A DNA stretch of 64,000 nt from Bryum argenteum (taxonomy: Eukaryota > Streptophyta > Bryopsida > Bryales > Bryaceae): contig CM073324.1 in assembly GCA_037043015.1 (NCBI GenBank), positions 15,893,013 to 15,957,012 on the forward strand. Direction: 5' to 3'. Below, piece by piece: positions 10,972 through 24,100 of the stretch. Below the pieces are notes generated by a model. That model searched no databases and was not told where the DNA came from. It saw nothing but the letters and a program-made list of their open reading frames with translations. The position numbers were made by a program, and so were the translations under genes. The first letter of the stretch is position 1. Every line of letters starts with the position of its first letter.

Positions 10972-11463
10972 GGTTTGATTAGCGTAAGAATTAGGGACTT
11001 GGAGTTGGGTTAGAAATTTACCATGGGCCTTGTACAAGTAGTCTTTGATGTCCTTGTTGTGTTTGAAATTTGGTTGTTGAGAGATTCATTCATCTAACCT
11101 TGTGGTAGCATGTGGGAGCTACATCCATTGATGAAGTCGTTGATAGGATGGAGGCTTCAAGGACGGAGCGCATGGAGTGGCGGTCATTCATTCATGCCTT
11201 AGTTAGGGCTTAGGCCTTAGTTAGGGTTATGGTGAGCCGCCTCTTTGGCGGCTCCCATTTGGTACTTAATAGCTTGTTTCCAAGCTATCATCACCTCTTC
11301 CATTTCCTCTTAGTTTAGGTTAGAGTAGGAGAAGGGAGGCCTTGGGCCCCCTTCTCCTCCATTTTGTTCACCTACCTATTCATCTATGTAGTTAGGAGGA
11401 GGAAGGCCATGGGCCTCCTTTTTCTCTTTGTTCACCTTGATCATCTTTCTTGAAGTGTTAGTA

Positions 11464-11516
11464 GTTAGGAGAAGGAGAGCCCTTCTCAAAATGATCTTGT
11501 TGTTGAAGTGTTAGTA
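11464..11516. repeat. 53-bp tandem unit, left of the CACTA insertion
   Basis: One unit (GTTAGGAGAAGGAGAGCCC to GAAGTGTTAGTA). It ends exactly at the CACTA element; the array continues at 25097. Confidence 0.9.
11514..11516. repeat. Target-site duplication GTA, left
   Basis: GTA immediately precedes CACTACTAGGATTT and matches GTA at 25094-25096. Three bp is the length expected for CACTA elements. Confidence 0.85.
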
Positions 11517-11533
11517 CACTACTAGGATTTGGG
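11517..11533 (+). repeat. CACTA left terminal inverted repeat
   Basis: CACTACTAGGATTT followed by GGG. It pairs with 25076-25093, with a single T insertion after 14 matching bases. Confidence 0.95.
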
Positions 11534-12219
11534 TGCATAAACAACGGCAGGGAAGCCACGGCATGAAAATTGAACCACGTTACCGCGCGATTGCGAGGTC
11601 CCCTGTATCGAGCGACGCTGAACCACGGTCGGCGTTCCCCCCAGCGTTCCCCCCAGCGTTCCCTTGATTCGAACGACCTCTCATTGGACATTGTGGGAGC
11701 GGTTTTAGGAGGTTTAGAACCAATTTACCCATGGTTAATGCAAAGAACACATTTCGCCCTCACTTTCACAGTCATTAAATTTCAGCTGTGTAATTTTTCT
11801 AAATTGATTAGCACATGAAGATGGTAATTATAGTTAAATTGATTAGCACATGAAGATGGTATAGTTAAATATAAATATAGAACTTACTTGCCCATACATA
11901 AATATAGTACAAAGTAAAAAATTATAACATTTGAACGAGGTGGCCAAACGGAAGTGGCGTAGAGCCTTGGACGGTTTTCACATTTGCTTAAGTCATTCAA
12001 CCTGTGGAAAATGCTGCTGTACAGGTAACATTTGAGAGAAACGGAAATTGTAATAAGGGTTTCATTTCAAGAAAGCATAAGCTTTTATAATACAACGATT
12101 GGACAACCCCATCGCTTTCACTACAGACTGTATTGAGAATGCAAATTTGCGCGGTAAGCGAAATAAGCAATATCTAGCTTTGTTAACTCGGGCACTGAGG
12201 AAGATGAAATTGCTCCTGG

Positions 12220-12640
12220 CCACCGAATTGACCACCGTGGTGCTGTCCACGAAATAGTCTTCTCTGCCCTCGCCCACCATCGGGTTCCTAAATCCAAAAG
12301 CCGTCAGCAAGTGAATCCAGCATCGAGGAAAGGAGCCACCGAATTGGCCACCGTGGTGATGTCCGAAATAGTCTTCTCTGCTCCTCGCCAACAATCTGTT
12401 TCCTCAATCCGAAAGCCGGTAGCAAGTGAATCAAGCATCCAAGAACAACGAAGGCGCAACAACATCATCGATAAGTGAAAACTCACATGGAATAGAGAAA
12501 ATCATGAGATTTTACCTTAAACGGCCATGGACAGGCTCTGGAGCACGGGCAAGTTTGCGACCTGTGTCTGGGGGCCCGGAGCCTAACAACCAAGCAAGTG
12601 AATCTAGCATCAAGTGAATCTAGCATCGAGGAAAGGAGCC
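12220..12640. repeat. Imperfect tandem duplication of about 117 bp inside the CACTA
   Basis: The block starting GAATTGACCACCGTGGTG (near 12223) recurs as GAATTGGCCACCGTGGTG (near 12340). Both contain GAAATAGTCTTCTCTGC and AGCAAGTGAATC. Pieces of it (AAGTGAATCTAGCATC, GAGGAAAGGAGCCACCGA) recur near 12595-12645. It lies in the non-coding left arm. Confidence 0.75.
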
Positions 12641-12724
12641 ACCGACTCCCACACCTCTCGTCTCTGTGCTCGCGGGAGCTTCTGCCCTGGATTCTCCTCT
12701 TGGACTGCGGCTCCTGCCCTGCCC

Positions 12725-12826
12725 TCGAGCTCATCTTGCGCGCTATCTCCATGTACTTGGTGTCCAGGCTCCCTGCCACTACCAAGGCTGGAGTCGAGAA
12801 TGTGGCCAGATTCCCCCACAGGGACC
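12725..12826 (-). pseudogene. Captured fragment resembling PHYLLO/MenH (alpha/beta-hydrolase)
   Basis: The minus strand reads SLWGNLATFSTPALVVAG followed by SLDTKYMEIARKM. This matches the pattern near the end of the MenH domain of plant PHYLLO (SLW-L---PLL-V-GE-D-KF--IA--M). It begins just after a CAG acceptor-like site, so the exon border seems preserved, which suggests capture from genomic DNA. Past ARKM the likeness fades. It is too short to act, and the family call rests on about 31 residues. Confidence 0.5.
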
Positions 12827-13008
12827 TGCGAACATGAACAGACAAGCATTTCAGTGCATCAAGACTAAAAAAAACAACCAAGGAGGAAAAATATCGATGA
12901 AGTCTCGGTTGTTACCTCTCCCATAATGTGCTAGTGTTGGCGGTTTAGGGAGACGGCAGCCTTTGCACGCATGGCTTTAGCACCACCGTGGGGTGCACCG
13001 GTTTAGGG

Positions 13009-13299
13009 TTCAGTCGTGCGATCACCCCGGCGTCCTTCGTCGCCTGCCTCTGCGACTCATTCAAGAACGCAAGCACCGTCACGACGGCGTTCTTCATTGC
13101 GGAGCAAAGGTACGCCTCAGCAATCTCCTTCATCTTTATCAACACCATCGTTCGCGGCGAACGTCTTCTCCTCACCCTTGTATTGCACGCTGGTCATTGG
13201 CTTCTCTCCCGGCCTGGGAGTCACCTTGAACGGCCACAGCTTCTTGTCACCCTCCACCGAGGCATCACTGTATCGCCTCCCAATCAAGCTCGAAGCATC
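13009..13299 (-). pseudogene. Captured fragment of cytosolic HSP70 (ATPase domain)
   Basis: The minus strand carries [41 protein letters not shown] and, after a frameshift with loss of about five codons, [20 protein letters not shown] and [18 protein letters not shown]. This is residues about 70-175 of a plant HSC70. The left border falls at an AG just before the codon for the Ala of VFD/AKRLIGR, where plant HSP70 genes commonly carry their intron, so the copy was taken from DNA, not mRNA. It cannot encode a chaperone. Confidence 0.85.
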
Positions 13300-13538
13300 T
13301 ACAGCAGAATTTTACACGACACAAGCTCAGCCCCTGGCTCACAAAACCTAACGCATCCCAAAATAGAACACGCATAATGACCTCCGACAAGCTGCAATCA
13401 TTCACCTCAAATTACAACAGTTCCATTACTTAAAAGAAAAAAAGACACATATCATAAGAAACTTGTATCAGCCTGGAACTAGAAGAGAATCAACAAAACC
13501 GTGAGACTTCGTCTGCACAGCAGAAAGTGATCCATATG

Positions 13539-13892
13539 TTAACGACAAGAACGGGTCGGCTCATATTTCCTACACCAAGTTTTGAACCGCGCAGGGGCAG
13601 ATCTATATTCAAGTTCAGTCATGGAATGGGTGAGGCGTAGTTGAAGCTCGAACATCTCTTCGGAATCATCTACAAATTCTGCCCATACTGAGGACACAAG
13701 CCTGAGATTCAGAAGTATCTCTACTTGCTTTAACCGGGAGGTGCCTTGGAACAGAAGTGGCCATACTCTCCCGACAAACACATCAGCTGGTAAATGTGGT
13801 ATCAATTCCGTAGAATCCCGCGGACCAAATTCCTGCAAGGAACTATCTAGTGCGTAACGAGGTTGCGAGAGCTTAATTTTTTTCAACATCAA
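13539..13892 (-). pseudogene. F-box-like fragment inside the CACTA
   Basis: An open frame of 117 codons with LPADVFVGRVWPLLF and ILLNLRLVSSVWAEFVDD, which resembles an F-box (LP-DV---I-PLL, LRLVS--W--FV). No leucine-rich or kelch repeats follow. It may be a third captured host fragment or a small gene of the element. The frame is unbroken, so expression is possible. Confidence 0.4.
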
Positions 13893-14193
13893 ACCCTAAA
13901 CACTCCAAAAATCCAAGCTCTGTCGATCTGAAAGTGGAGAGCCTCTGGAAGTGGAGAGCCTCGGCAGAAAGTACAGCATATGTAACGGAGTACTGTACAA
14001 AACCAGAATCGTACCCTCGCATTGCGGCACGGCATCTTCTGGCCGTTCGAGGGCCTGCCTTTGAAAAGCACGAACGGTGAAAACCTAAACGTGGAAAAGT
14101 GTGCATGAAACTCGAGGAGTTTCCCGTTGATGCGACTTACCCCATATTTACAGCTGGTGGAGAGCCTGGCTACAGTTCAGGAGCATAGGGTGC

Positions 14194-17100
14194 TCATTCC
14201 TCGTCAAATTCACCGTCGCTTTCCAGTTCGGCAAGTTCATTTGCCTCCAAATCTGGAAGGTTGAAGCCGATGTGCCAAGGGTGGGGCGCTTCCTCCTCCT
14301 CATCCGACAATTCGAGGCTATCCATCCCCCGCTCGTCGTTATCCTCTTTGTCGCCATCCAGGGTCTGAGCGTCATCCTCGCCGGCGGCATCGTCGGCCTC
14401 CACCGATACTAGCGTATCGCCCCTCCTGAATGTGTCCGTTGCATCTACAATGGGGAGTCCGGATTCACCCCCCTCGTTCTCGGAATCCCCCAGTTCACCG
14501 CCTTCACGCTTGTAAAATACACGCTTAGAGCGTGTGTTTACATGAACCACAAGCTTCCTCCCCCAGTTGATATTATCGTCCACAAAGAAGACCTGACTTA
14601 CGTCTTTAGGAAAAACTAATGGCTCGTCTGTCACAACTGTGTCAGACATGAAGCGGCCTGCCTTGACTCGCACAACTCCACATTCATCTTTTATAAGAGT
14701 ACCTGTGGACCCCCGTCGAATGATGGAAGGATACCATTTCCCCTTGATCAAAACGGTATCAAAACTATCAAAGTGGACCTGCATGATACTTTCTACATAC
14801 CCTAGGTACTCCGTACCTTCTCCATCCTCATCATACATAGATGATATGCCACAATCAAAGGTTGTTTTTTTGTGCATGTCTCTATCCATGATTCTAAAAT
14901 GGCGCCCGTAAGCCCACATAGCAGAACAGAAATCTGCTTTTACTTGTGGGCCTATGGCAATATCAAGAGCCATTTGTGATATACTCTCACCCATTCTTTG
15001 TGCCGCTTGTAGAGTTGGCAAGGCCCAATCTCTAAAACTTGGTAAACTTGGGTCTACACTTTTCTCCAAGGCATATCTTTATGTCCAACACAAAAATCAC
15101 ACCATGTTAGTTCAATTTTATCCTACTTAAGAGGAATGCATATATACTAAGACGTTGTTGTATAATTGGTAAATAATCAAGTACAAATGGAATACCTTTG
15201 ACTAATGATTTATTCTAATGAAAAAGTATTACCTGTCACGCCAAGTTTCCAAGGCAGGGGAGTTTTGAAGTAGAAATCTATGCACTTGTTCTCTTAGAAC
15301 CGGCTTAAGAATTTGCTCACTTTTCATCTTGGGCAACACAATCCCTGAGAATCGCTCACTCTCATCTGCTTCCCATAGCCTTGGGGCTCTGCTGAAGAGG
15401 CGTTGGACAAACTCTGTGACATAGAACATTGTCTCGGAGACAATGTACCCTTCCGCCATGCTGCCCTCTGGACGAGCCTTCTGTCTAACAAACCCTTTTA
15501 AGGTCTTCATGTATCTCTCTAAGAAATACATCCAACGGGGAGATACAGGTCCAGCAAGTTCTACCTCTTCTACTAGGTGAACTACCAAGTGGAATTGAAT
15601 GTCAAAAATAGTAGGGGGCAGATGCAATTCCATTAAACATAGAATCTCTGCCGCTTCCTCTTTTTTGAACTCAATGTCTAGCTTGTTAATTTCTTTAGAA
15701 CAAATCCACTTAAAAAGAGACCCCAACCTATAAATTATGTCACGGATTTCTTTAGTTAGTGTACCTCTAATAGCTATAGGAAATAGGTCATGTAAAAGAT
15801 TGTGGTAGTCATGTGTTTTCATTCCCACTATTTTTTTTTCACTAAACTTAGTGGAAAATGAAGAGCCATACCCGGTGGGAGTCCTAGTAGATGAAATGGT
15901 CCGTATGACTAAGTCATACTCTTCCGTTGTCCAAATCCAGGGGTCTGGAGCATATTTGTACTTCATATTGCCCCGATTGTCCCGTCCATCTTCATGTGCA
16001 TGTAAATCGTACCGCATGCCATTTTCTTTGAATGCATTTCGCACCGCAACGCTATCAGCTTTTGTTCCCTTGCAATTTGAAAATGTTTTGAATAGGGCTG
16101 CACAAACATTCTTCTCAATGTGCATTGGGTCCAATAGATGCGGTATAGGAAGATCCTAAAAGAGCCAGAACAACTTGTCAATAAAATAATATTAGTACAA
16201 GTAAAAATAAGTTTCCAAATTATTTACTTTACATGGACAGCCTCAACCAATCCATATAGACACATACCTTGTAGTAAGGTAGTCTGTAGAAAATAGATTT
16301 AGCTTTCACCCCAGCCTCCTTTTTTGTAATTTCTTTGGCTTTCACTGATTTCCATCTCCTCCACCAAAACTCTGGAGTCGTACGAATAGGAGGCATTCCG
16401 GCTCTTTTTTTGCCAAACTCTTTGTCATAACGTGCGTTACGATATTTGTTTCCATAGGGTAAATACTTCCTATGCCCCATGTAAATCACCTTCTTTAAAG
16501 CTTTGGAAGTGTGGGACTGCAGGTTCGGTCCGCATGGGGGGCAGGCGTGGTGTCCTTGAGTTTGCAAGGAGGAACAAACACCATACCCGGGAAAATCGTG
16601 CATTGTCCATAGGAGCATGCCCCTCAGGTTGAAATGCCTCTTCTCTGGTGATGCGGACACGTCGACTGCATCTACTCCCTCTTCCCAAAGTCTACGCAAT
16701 TCTGCGATCATGGGTTGTAGGTAGGTGTTCATGTCTTTCACCTTCTTCTTTCCTGTACAATCACAATTTCAAAACAATGAGTAATAGTTTCGGGGATTTG
16801 GGTGGCTTCTAAGGTAGCTAGAGGCACAATGGAAGCCCTTTGCCATATGTAAGGTTCAAGAAAATATACTTGGGTTTGGATTAGAAACTAAATGATCATA
16901 TGTGGGGTGACTTTTATAAAAGAACCGGAGTTTCTATCTATCTAACTCTCTATGTGGGCCACTGTGCTCAACAATCTCCTACAGGTTCTTCCGAATTAGC
17001 CATAGCCCCTCTGACCCATATGATGCAAGTTACAGAAAGTGCCCCCCTCATTAAAGCATATATTGTTCAAGATAAAAATAAAAAATAAAAAATCAAAGTG

Positions 17101-19704
17101 CCCCGACTGGTTACCTAATGAAAAGACCGGCCCTGCCAGAAGGTTTTTTTTTCTGCGAGGTCACAATTCCCCCCAAAACTGTCTTATTTGATTTTGGACC
17201 AACTCCCCACAAATCTCATATCCACTGATCCCCTACCTAATTTCACCTTTACGAGTTTCAAAAAGCCTCCACCACCAGCTACGGCAATAACAGTTGACCG
17301 TTAATAAAAAACTAAAGACAACAGTAGTCAACCACTACTGAAAACCTGTGGGGGGTCCGTGGGGGCATCAACGATTAGGCTGAAATCCTAGACTGTGAAA
17401 GTATACGTCATCCTCATTTGTACATTTCACCATATTATCCGTTATGGATCCCAAGAATATTTACGTACCTCAAAAAATTCTACGTATTTGTATAGTGGGA
17501 ATAATATCACCAAATTTTAGCATTCAATAAGAAGCATAGGTTTACAGTTATTAGTGCTATGACTTTAATTGAGTATAGTTTGGAGTACTAAATTGAAGAA
17601 ATTACAATTACCTGGTATGATTGCTGAGAGCATGATATGTCGTTTTTGGATAGTCAACCATGGAGGAAGATTGTATAATACTAACATGATGGGCCACGTA
17701 GAATGACTCGCGGAATTATTTGAGTAGGGATTTACTCCGTCCCTTGCACAACCCATCCATGCATTTCGTGGCTCCTCAACCATACAAGAGAACTTGGGGT
17801 TCCCTAATATTGATTGCCACGCCCCACTATCTGCCGGAACCCGCATAATCCCATCATTACTCACATTCTTAGCATGCCATGTCATCAATGGTGCTAACTC
17901 CATGCTTCGATAGTGAGCAAGAAGTCGGGGGATGACGGGGAAATAAAACATTTTCTGTCATCAAAGCACAAAATTAATACTTTGCACATGTCTTTAAACC
18001 CAAGCCACAAAGTAATGTCAAATCATAAGAACCTTAAAAAACATAAGTTAAAATTAAAAGTACCTTTCGCGGAACCGTAGTCTTCAAAGTCGTATTCCCA
18101 TAACGTGATATCTTGCATTTTGGGCAAAAGGTAGCTTTTTCGAAGACACCATAGTACAAAGTTTTGTCACATGGACAAGCATGGATTACAGTGTAATCTA
18201 GTCCTACATCTGATATTACTTTTCGAGCCTCTTGTCTACTTCGTGGCATTTTGGAATTTAAGTTCTTGGCAATAACCTCATCAGAAATTGTAGAAAATAT
18301 GTCATCCATTGCTAAGTTGGACCACCCATGACGAGTTTGAAGGTTTAAAAACTCTACAATGATTTTTAGTCTGCTTGAAGTTGCTCCATTGTACAATTTC
18401 GTTGAAGCTTCTCTTTCAAGGAATGTCATCTCTGCATCAGGCCCCTTAGAAGATTGAATCCTTATTGTAGAAGGATCCCTCGCTCCATGGTGCGCAAGCA
18501 TATCCTCAAAAGTGAGGTCATCTTGCCAAGACTCATCTACCTATACATTCAAGTAGGTGCCACGTTAAGTCCATAAATACATAAAGCAAAATCTATATCA
18601 CAATTATTTAGCAGTATTATGTACAATACAAAGAAGAGTTCTTAATCAGTTTTCCTGTTGTGACTTCCTCAAAATGTCCCAAGGCAACGTATAACTAACA
18701 TTCTATATGTTTTTAATACTAAGTTCCTACAATAGAAGATGTCAATTGATTATATAATGATGAAGGGAATCAAAAAGGTCTAGTTTGGGCCTTGAAGGAA
18801 AACCTGAATATCTGGGGGGGCGGCCAAAGATGTCGGTTGACTAGGGCCCGGTTCAAGGGCTGAAGCACTACCTGATTCTGAGTGCCCAGGGGCCTCACCT
18901 ATTTGTATTTCTGAAATTTGGCTGTCATATACAGCCTGTATTCCCAGTCAACACAAATTAGTTTCATAAGAAGGAAAGACAAATTTATGAGATTGTATTT
19001 CTCAATATAAGAAGAACTCTAAACACATAGATAGATAGAAACTCCGCTTCCTTTGTAAAACATAATTTCTTCATTGAAACTTAGGAATTCCAACGAAACT
19101 TTATAAATCATACTTTACAAATCCAAATCACATGATATCCAAATATCATGAAATTGATGGTTTCATTAAGGCAATTTATGACTCGTGATCCACCAAATCA
19201 CTTTTTTATTCATAAATCTTCAAAACATCACCATCCATTTATTGCGGATGTTGACACGTCAAATACCATATCTCAATTTGATATCAAATCCCCTCAACCC
19301 ATTAATGCTGCTTGTGAACATAGTTCTAATTCCTTACATACTAGTAATGTCCCTATGAGGAATATGATAATATAAGAAATGAGAAGTTTTCAAAAAGTAT
19401 ATGAGAATGGGAAATTCACCTTCCATTTTGTGCCTATACCATTTTGAGCAATGTGCTCTGCGCAAATGCTCAGAAGTCTCAATGTGGGCTTTGTACGTGC
19501 ATCACATTTGAGACAAGGGCAATACACTCTAAATATCGGTCCATCTTCTTGCCTTGCACTAGGGAATGTGGTTCTTCTTCTTTTTCGACTCCGCTCTGGA
19601 ACCTCCATGTCTTTATGAGAACCCCCTTCATTGACCAATGCTTCCACACGAACAACATTTGAAGCTTCGACTACTTTGTGCGTCCTCATGGTCACTACAT
19701 ACAA
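14194..19704 (-). CDS. TNP2-type CACTA transposase (Transposase_21), multi-exon
   Basis: Likely exons on the minus strand: about 19689-19420, 18935-18804, 18540-18064, 17956-17612, 16755-16268, 16155-15233 and 15080-14194, each with GT/AG-type borders. In order: transposase-associated zinc domain (YCPCLKC, SICAEHIAQNGIG), TNP2 amino part (ARKVISDVGLDYTVIHAC, FCPKCKISRYG), Transposase_21 core (YFPVIPRLL, DGVNPYSNNSASHSTWPIML, YNLPPW, then TYLQPMIAELRRLW, LLWTMHDFPGYG, ACPPCGP), LDPMHIEKNVCAALF, a DUF4218-like part (ELHLPPTIFDIQFHLVVHL, GPVSPRWMYFLERYM, RPEGSMAEGY) and a DUF4216-like end (VLIKGKWYP, VFFVDDNINWG) with an acidic tail. The core runs on across the exons with no break seen, so it may be functional. 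Confidence 0.88.
16915..16945 (+). repeat. SINE 3'-tail remnant
   Basis: AACCGGAGTTTCTATCTATC matches the 3' end of the SINE family found at 46.9, 52.1 and 62.6 kb. It lies in non-coding CACTA sequence between transposase exons. Confidence 0.4.
19022..19056 (-). repeat. SINE 3'-tail remnant, inverted
   Basis: CATAGATAGATAGAAACTCC is the inverted form of the same SINE tail. Only the terminus is present. Confidence 0.4.
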
Positions 19705-21111
19705 TTCAAAGTAGAGATTATGTTAAGCAAAAGAGCAATATGAGTACTATCATACCCCCTGTCCAATTGTCAAAAAATAAGTCCTCAAATACAAAAATTC
19801 GTTGATTGAAAGTCATTTATAAATGATATAGTACTTTGCTATATAAATAATTCACATTTTATTCTGCATTTTCACAGACTCACCACACTATTAAGGGCTA
19901 ATCACATGAAAAGCAGAATTGATTTAACGAAAACTTTTTTACAAGAACAGGCGGCAAATCCAGAATTTTGAACTGCCCGAAGATATCGGGGCCCTATTCA
20001 TCTACGAGTTCACTACAAAATCTACAGCCACGGAACATGCGGTTCGTCCCAACCTGTACATGTGAGTTTAGGGTTTAACGGACCGTCTTCCCTCCCTCGA
20101 TCAAACAGGGTCTCCTTCACCCTCCCATTTCCCCAACCACTTTGAGCTTTTTGATGCAGCGCTTTTTGATACAGTCGTGCTCTCGTTTCAATTATCCACT
20201 GTTCCTATGAGCTTCGCATAGTCGCGTGAGTGTAGTCGCGTGAGTGTAGTGCTGCGACTGATGCTTTCCTTAGTGCGCATTGCCCGCCATAGCCACTCAC
20301 ATCACGCTGTTTACTGAAGCGCCTGTCGTGGCTCACTGTGTATTACTGTTTTTGCTTATTCAATCACTAGCAGCGTTTTTAGGAGTCGGGGGCGATAGGG
20401 AGTTGAAGGAAGATTAGTGCATGACAGTGAGAGTGATTGGGAGATCACGAACCTGTTAGAGCTTGCGTAGTTTGAGGGAGTATAGCGTGTCCTTCAGCCG
20501 CTTAGTGCGCCATAGCCGGTAGGAGGTTGGTGTTCAGCGTGCTCGCAAGAGTTGCAGCCGCACGGGTCGTCGGCTCAGGGCGTGGCGAAGTTGAAAGCTT
20601 CCTTCCTTCGACGTGCTGAACAAAAACTTCACTTCAATCGGCCGAGGTACTTCCCTGCTACCCTCCTTGCAGTCTGATTGTAGTGGTAGAAGTTGAATGT
20701 TGAACCTGCACGACTGCGCATTGATTAGAGAACCACAGGGTTGCACTTTGTAATTTTTCTCCGCAAAGACTACCAACTGCCATCTTCTTTGTCACATTTT
20801 AGCTTCCAATTTTACGCGTTGGTTGGTGAAAGTTTTTGGTAGGCTCCAGGTACAAATCAAACTCTATTGCGTATCCACTGTAGAGGTACATTGCGAGTTT
20901 TCAGGGTGAAAAGTAGACTTCTACTGTGATTCAGCTTCGTGCCAGGGCTGGACCAGCGCATACAAAGTTCAAATCTCAAGCTACCTCAACTACAGTGAGC
21001 CACCCAGCCAATCTCCCGTGTCGTTCAATTCGCTTAGTTTGTAATTCATGTAGGCACGGGAGTTAGTGTAATTTCATTTTCCTTGTTTGATTGCAGGTGC
21101 AACGGCAAGCA
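19705..21111. promoter_or_regulatory. Divergent upstream region of the two CACTA genes
   Basis: About 1.4 kb between the divergent starts of the transposase (minus) and the second gene (plus). It holds a 14-bp tandem repeat (GTCGCGTGAGTGTA, about 20222-20250) and a good acceptor (TTGATTGCAG, ending 21096) 15 bp before the plus-strand ATG, so a 5' UTR intron is likely. No other gene seen. Confidence 0.45.
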
Positions 21112-24100
21112 ATGCCGACAAAAAAACGCCGTGCTGAAGTCGTGGTGGTGAACGCAGAGCCACCGTCCGAGTCGTTTGTACCAGAAGAAGGATCCCGGCG
21201 CAGAAGGAGACATACCTCTGGCGAAGATGGCGCTCCGAATTCGAGACCAACGCGGCGACATCCAGAGCCAGGGGGTTCGCCTGACCGCCCGAGGAGGAGT
21301 GTAGCTTCAATCCGTTCACCCCATGCGGACGGAGGAGGCGATGTCGTGCCAGTAGCTCAGCCCTTGAAAAAAAAGAGACGGTCCAAAGATCTGGGCGGCG
21401 AATTTGAAGCCGCGGCCCTAGTGACGGGGAAGGAGACAGTCACAAATTTGGAGATCAACTCCGACTACCACAAGATTCGCCTGCAAATTACCTCACCAGC
21501 CAAGAAAAAACGACAAAGCAAAGTGCGTGGCGAAGTTGACCTTCAGGACAACAGGGAGCCAAGGGGGAGGCGAACTCGAGCGTGTACTCCTTCGACCAAC
21601 CCTGTGGACATGAGCGAGACAGCGTTGCGTTTAGCACCTTTCATCGTAAATCCAGTAGAGAATTCACAAGCCTTAAATTCTACTCATTCTGTTGAACTGT
21701 GTGGTAGTGCCTCACATGTTAGTGCTCGGGAGACGACAACCCCTCGTACAAGGTCGGAGGTAAATCCCACTCCACCTCTTGATTTCCCAGGTTTCCCTCA
21801 CTTAGCACAGGATGGGGTTGAAGAAGATAGGAGGACGGTAGAGATACAGCCGCATTCTCTCTGTCCTACGTCACCATTACCCGAGCTTACAACCCCTGCA
21901 ACCGTAGAGATAGCACAGGATGGGGTTGAAGAAGATAGGAGGACGGTAGAGATACAGCCGCATTCTCTCTGTCCTACTTCACCGTCACCATTACCCGAGC
22001 TTAGAACCCATGCTTGCGTAGAGATAGCACATGATGGGGTTGAAGAAGATAGGAGGACGGTAGAGATACAGCCGCATTCTTTCAATCCTACGTCACCATT
22101 ACCCGAGCTTAGAACCCCTGCTTGCGTAGAGAGGCCTTCAATTCAGAGCCCTGCATCCGAGCAAACTCGTACCCAGATTCAGTTAGATGCACCTCAGAAT
22201 GAAGGTACTAGTTTAGAGATACCTATGTCGATAGAACAACAGACAACCTCCCCCTCGTCCCCTCTATCACCTACCTCGCCTGTTGCAGCTTGTTCCATTC
22301 GACCTCAGCCCTTTCGTAAGTCCCCTGCGAGGAACTCAACAACCTCACAGCGTCCACCAAAGAGTCCCTCGAAAGATTCAGAACCAGTGAGTCTTACTGC
22401 AGATACACAGGGAATTCCACCGAGCATCGCCGCTCGAATCCACCCACCTCCGGGAGAGACTGTCAGGTCTTCACTGGTGCATTCGTCAGTTAAAACCTTG
22501 CTCAGGCATATGCCCAAAGAGCAGCGCTCAGCTTTCGTGGAGAAGAACGAAGAAGTAAGTCAAAAACATCTTATCATATCTTTCATTGTCACCTTCTTCT
22601 TTCCAATTTAGTATGGCCTAAGGAAATCACTAATTCTATCTGTGGTAGCTGTGTGAGAGGGCTGTTGCGAGAAGGGGTGCGGGCTCGAAAGTAAAGAAGA
22701 GGTCAAAATGCAAGTGTACCAGGGCAGATGACGGCTCACATAACTCGCAATGCAGTCGGAGGAAAGCCTCGGGGAAGGACAAGGCGAAATGCAGTGGGAG
22801 GAAAGCGTCGGGGAAGGAGAAGGTGGAAGCGCAGACGACCAAAGAAAGTCGGGGAGCACCGAAAGGGAAAGAATTGGCTGAGACTGAAGGACGTTTAATC
22901 ACCTTGGAGGAAATGGCGGATATACATAGGCAGATGGCTCAATTGCAGGAGAACTATGCGAAACTGACCCAGAAGTTGTCCCCCAGCCCGAGGGAGTCCT
23001 CAAAAGGGCGGCGCAGCAAGGCGACAGGAGCAGTAACCGCTAAAGTTAAACAGGTAAATGTTGGAAATGGGGGAGTAGGTAATTCCCCTTCCAGCGATTC
23101 CTCGAATCCAATTCCATGCCCATCAGCTACTGGTTCGGTCCTTCTTTCAGATCCTCAGTCAGTTGGTACATGGGATGTTGTAAAGGATGTCCCGCCTTGC
23201 GAAGTCAATGCTCAGGCCCAACCTGTCGGGCAATTCTGGAGGCACATGAAGGCATTTGCCTTTGAAAGGGCGGCCTACACTTTTCCGTGGCATTTGGATT
23301 GGTCTCAACAGGATAATTTAGCAAAAGTGAGGTTCAAACTTAGGTTAAAAAAGATTTACCCTGGGGATTGGGATGATGCTTGGGTGATGCAGTTGATAGG
23401 CAATAACATTAGAGAGCGACGAGTGAGGTTGCGCAGGACTTTTGCCAAGGCAGTGAATAAGAATAGTGTACCTGTGGCCGGGGGGGTTAGCGTAGAATCT
23501 TGGAATAATATCTTTCATTCACTATCTAACCCTGCATATCAAGCGAAATCTGACAAATGCAAGGTGGCTGCCGATGAGCGCATCAGGAGAAAGCCCTTCA
23601 GCCATAAGCTCGGCTCAAAAGGAGTTTCTGGCTTGGTTGCTGGTTTTGTAAGTTCCTCTACCCTTCCCCTTTTATTTTGTAACGGTAGCCATTCATTTAG
23701 CAGTAAACTTATGGCTAAACCGAATCACTTTTCCAATGCTCAATTCGAAGGCTTCTTAAATGTTTGTTACTGTAGCGCAGATGGACGAATTTGGGAGACC
23801 ACCGACCGAGGAGGAGGTTCGTTTTGCCAAGCAAAATGGGATTCCCACAGTTATGGAACGTGTTCGCCATGGGAACTTTGGCGTCCAGATGCAGCCAGCA
23901 GTCGAAGCTACCAAGACACCCACAAAGAAGAAGACAAAACGAAAACCAGCGCAGGAGGTGGAGAGCGCTGAGGACGAAAGCGGAGATTCTAGCGGTGAGG
24001 AAGGGGACCAGTCGGACAGCGACGAGGAGGCAAGTGGCTCCGACGGGAGCGGCAGCGATAGGGACAGCTCAGGCGAGGAGTCTGGATCCGAGTCGGAAGA

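Noticed and set aside
14639..14911. Plus-strand open frame opposite the transposase's last exon
   Set aside because: Shadow of the DUF4216-like exon on the minus strand.
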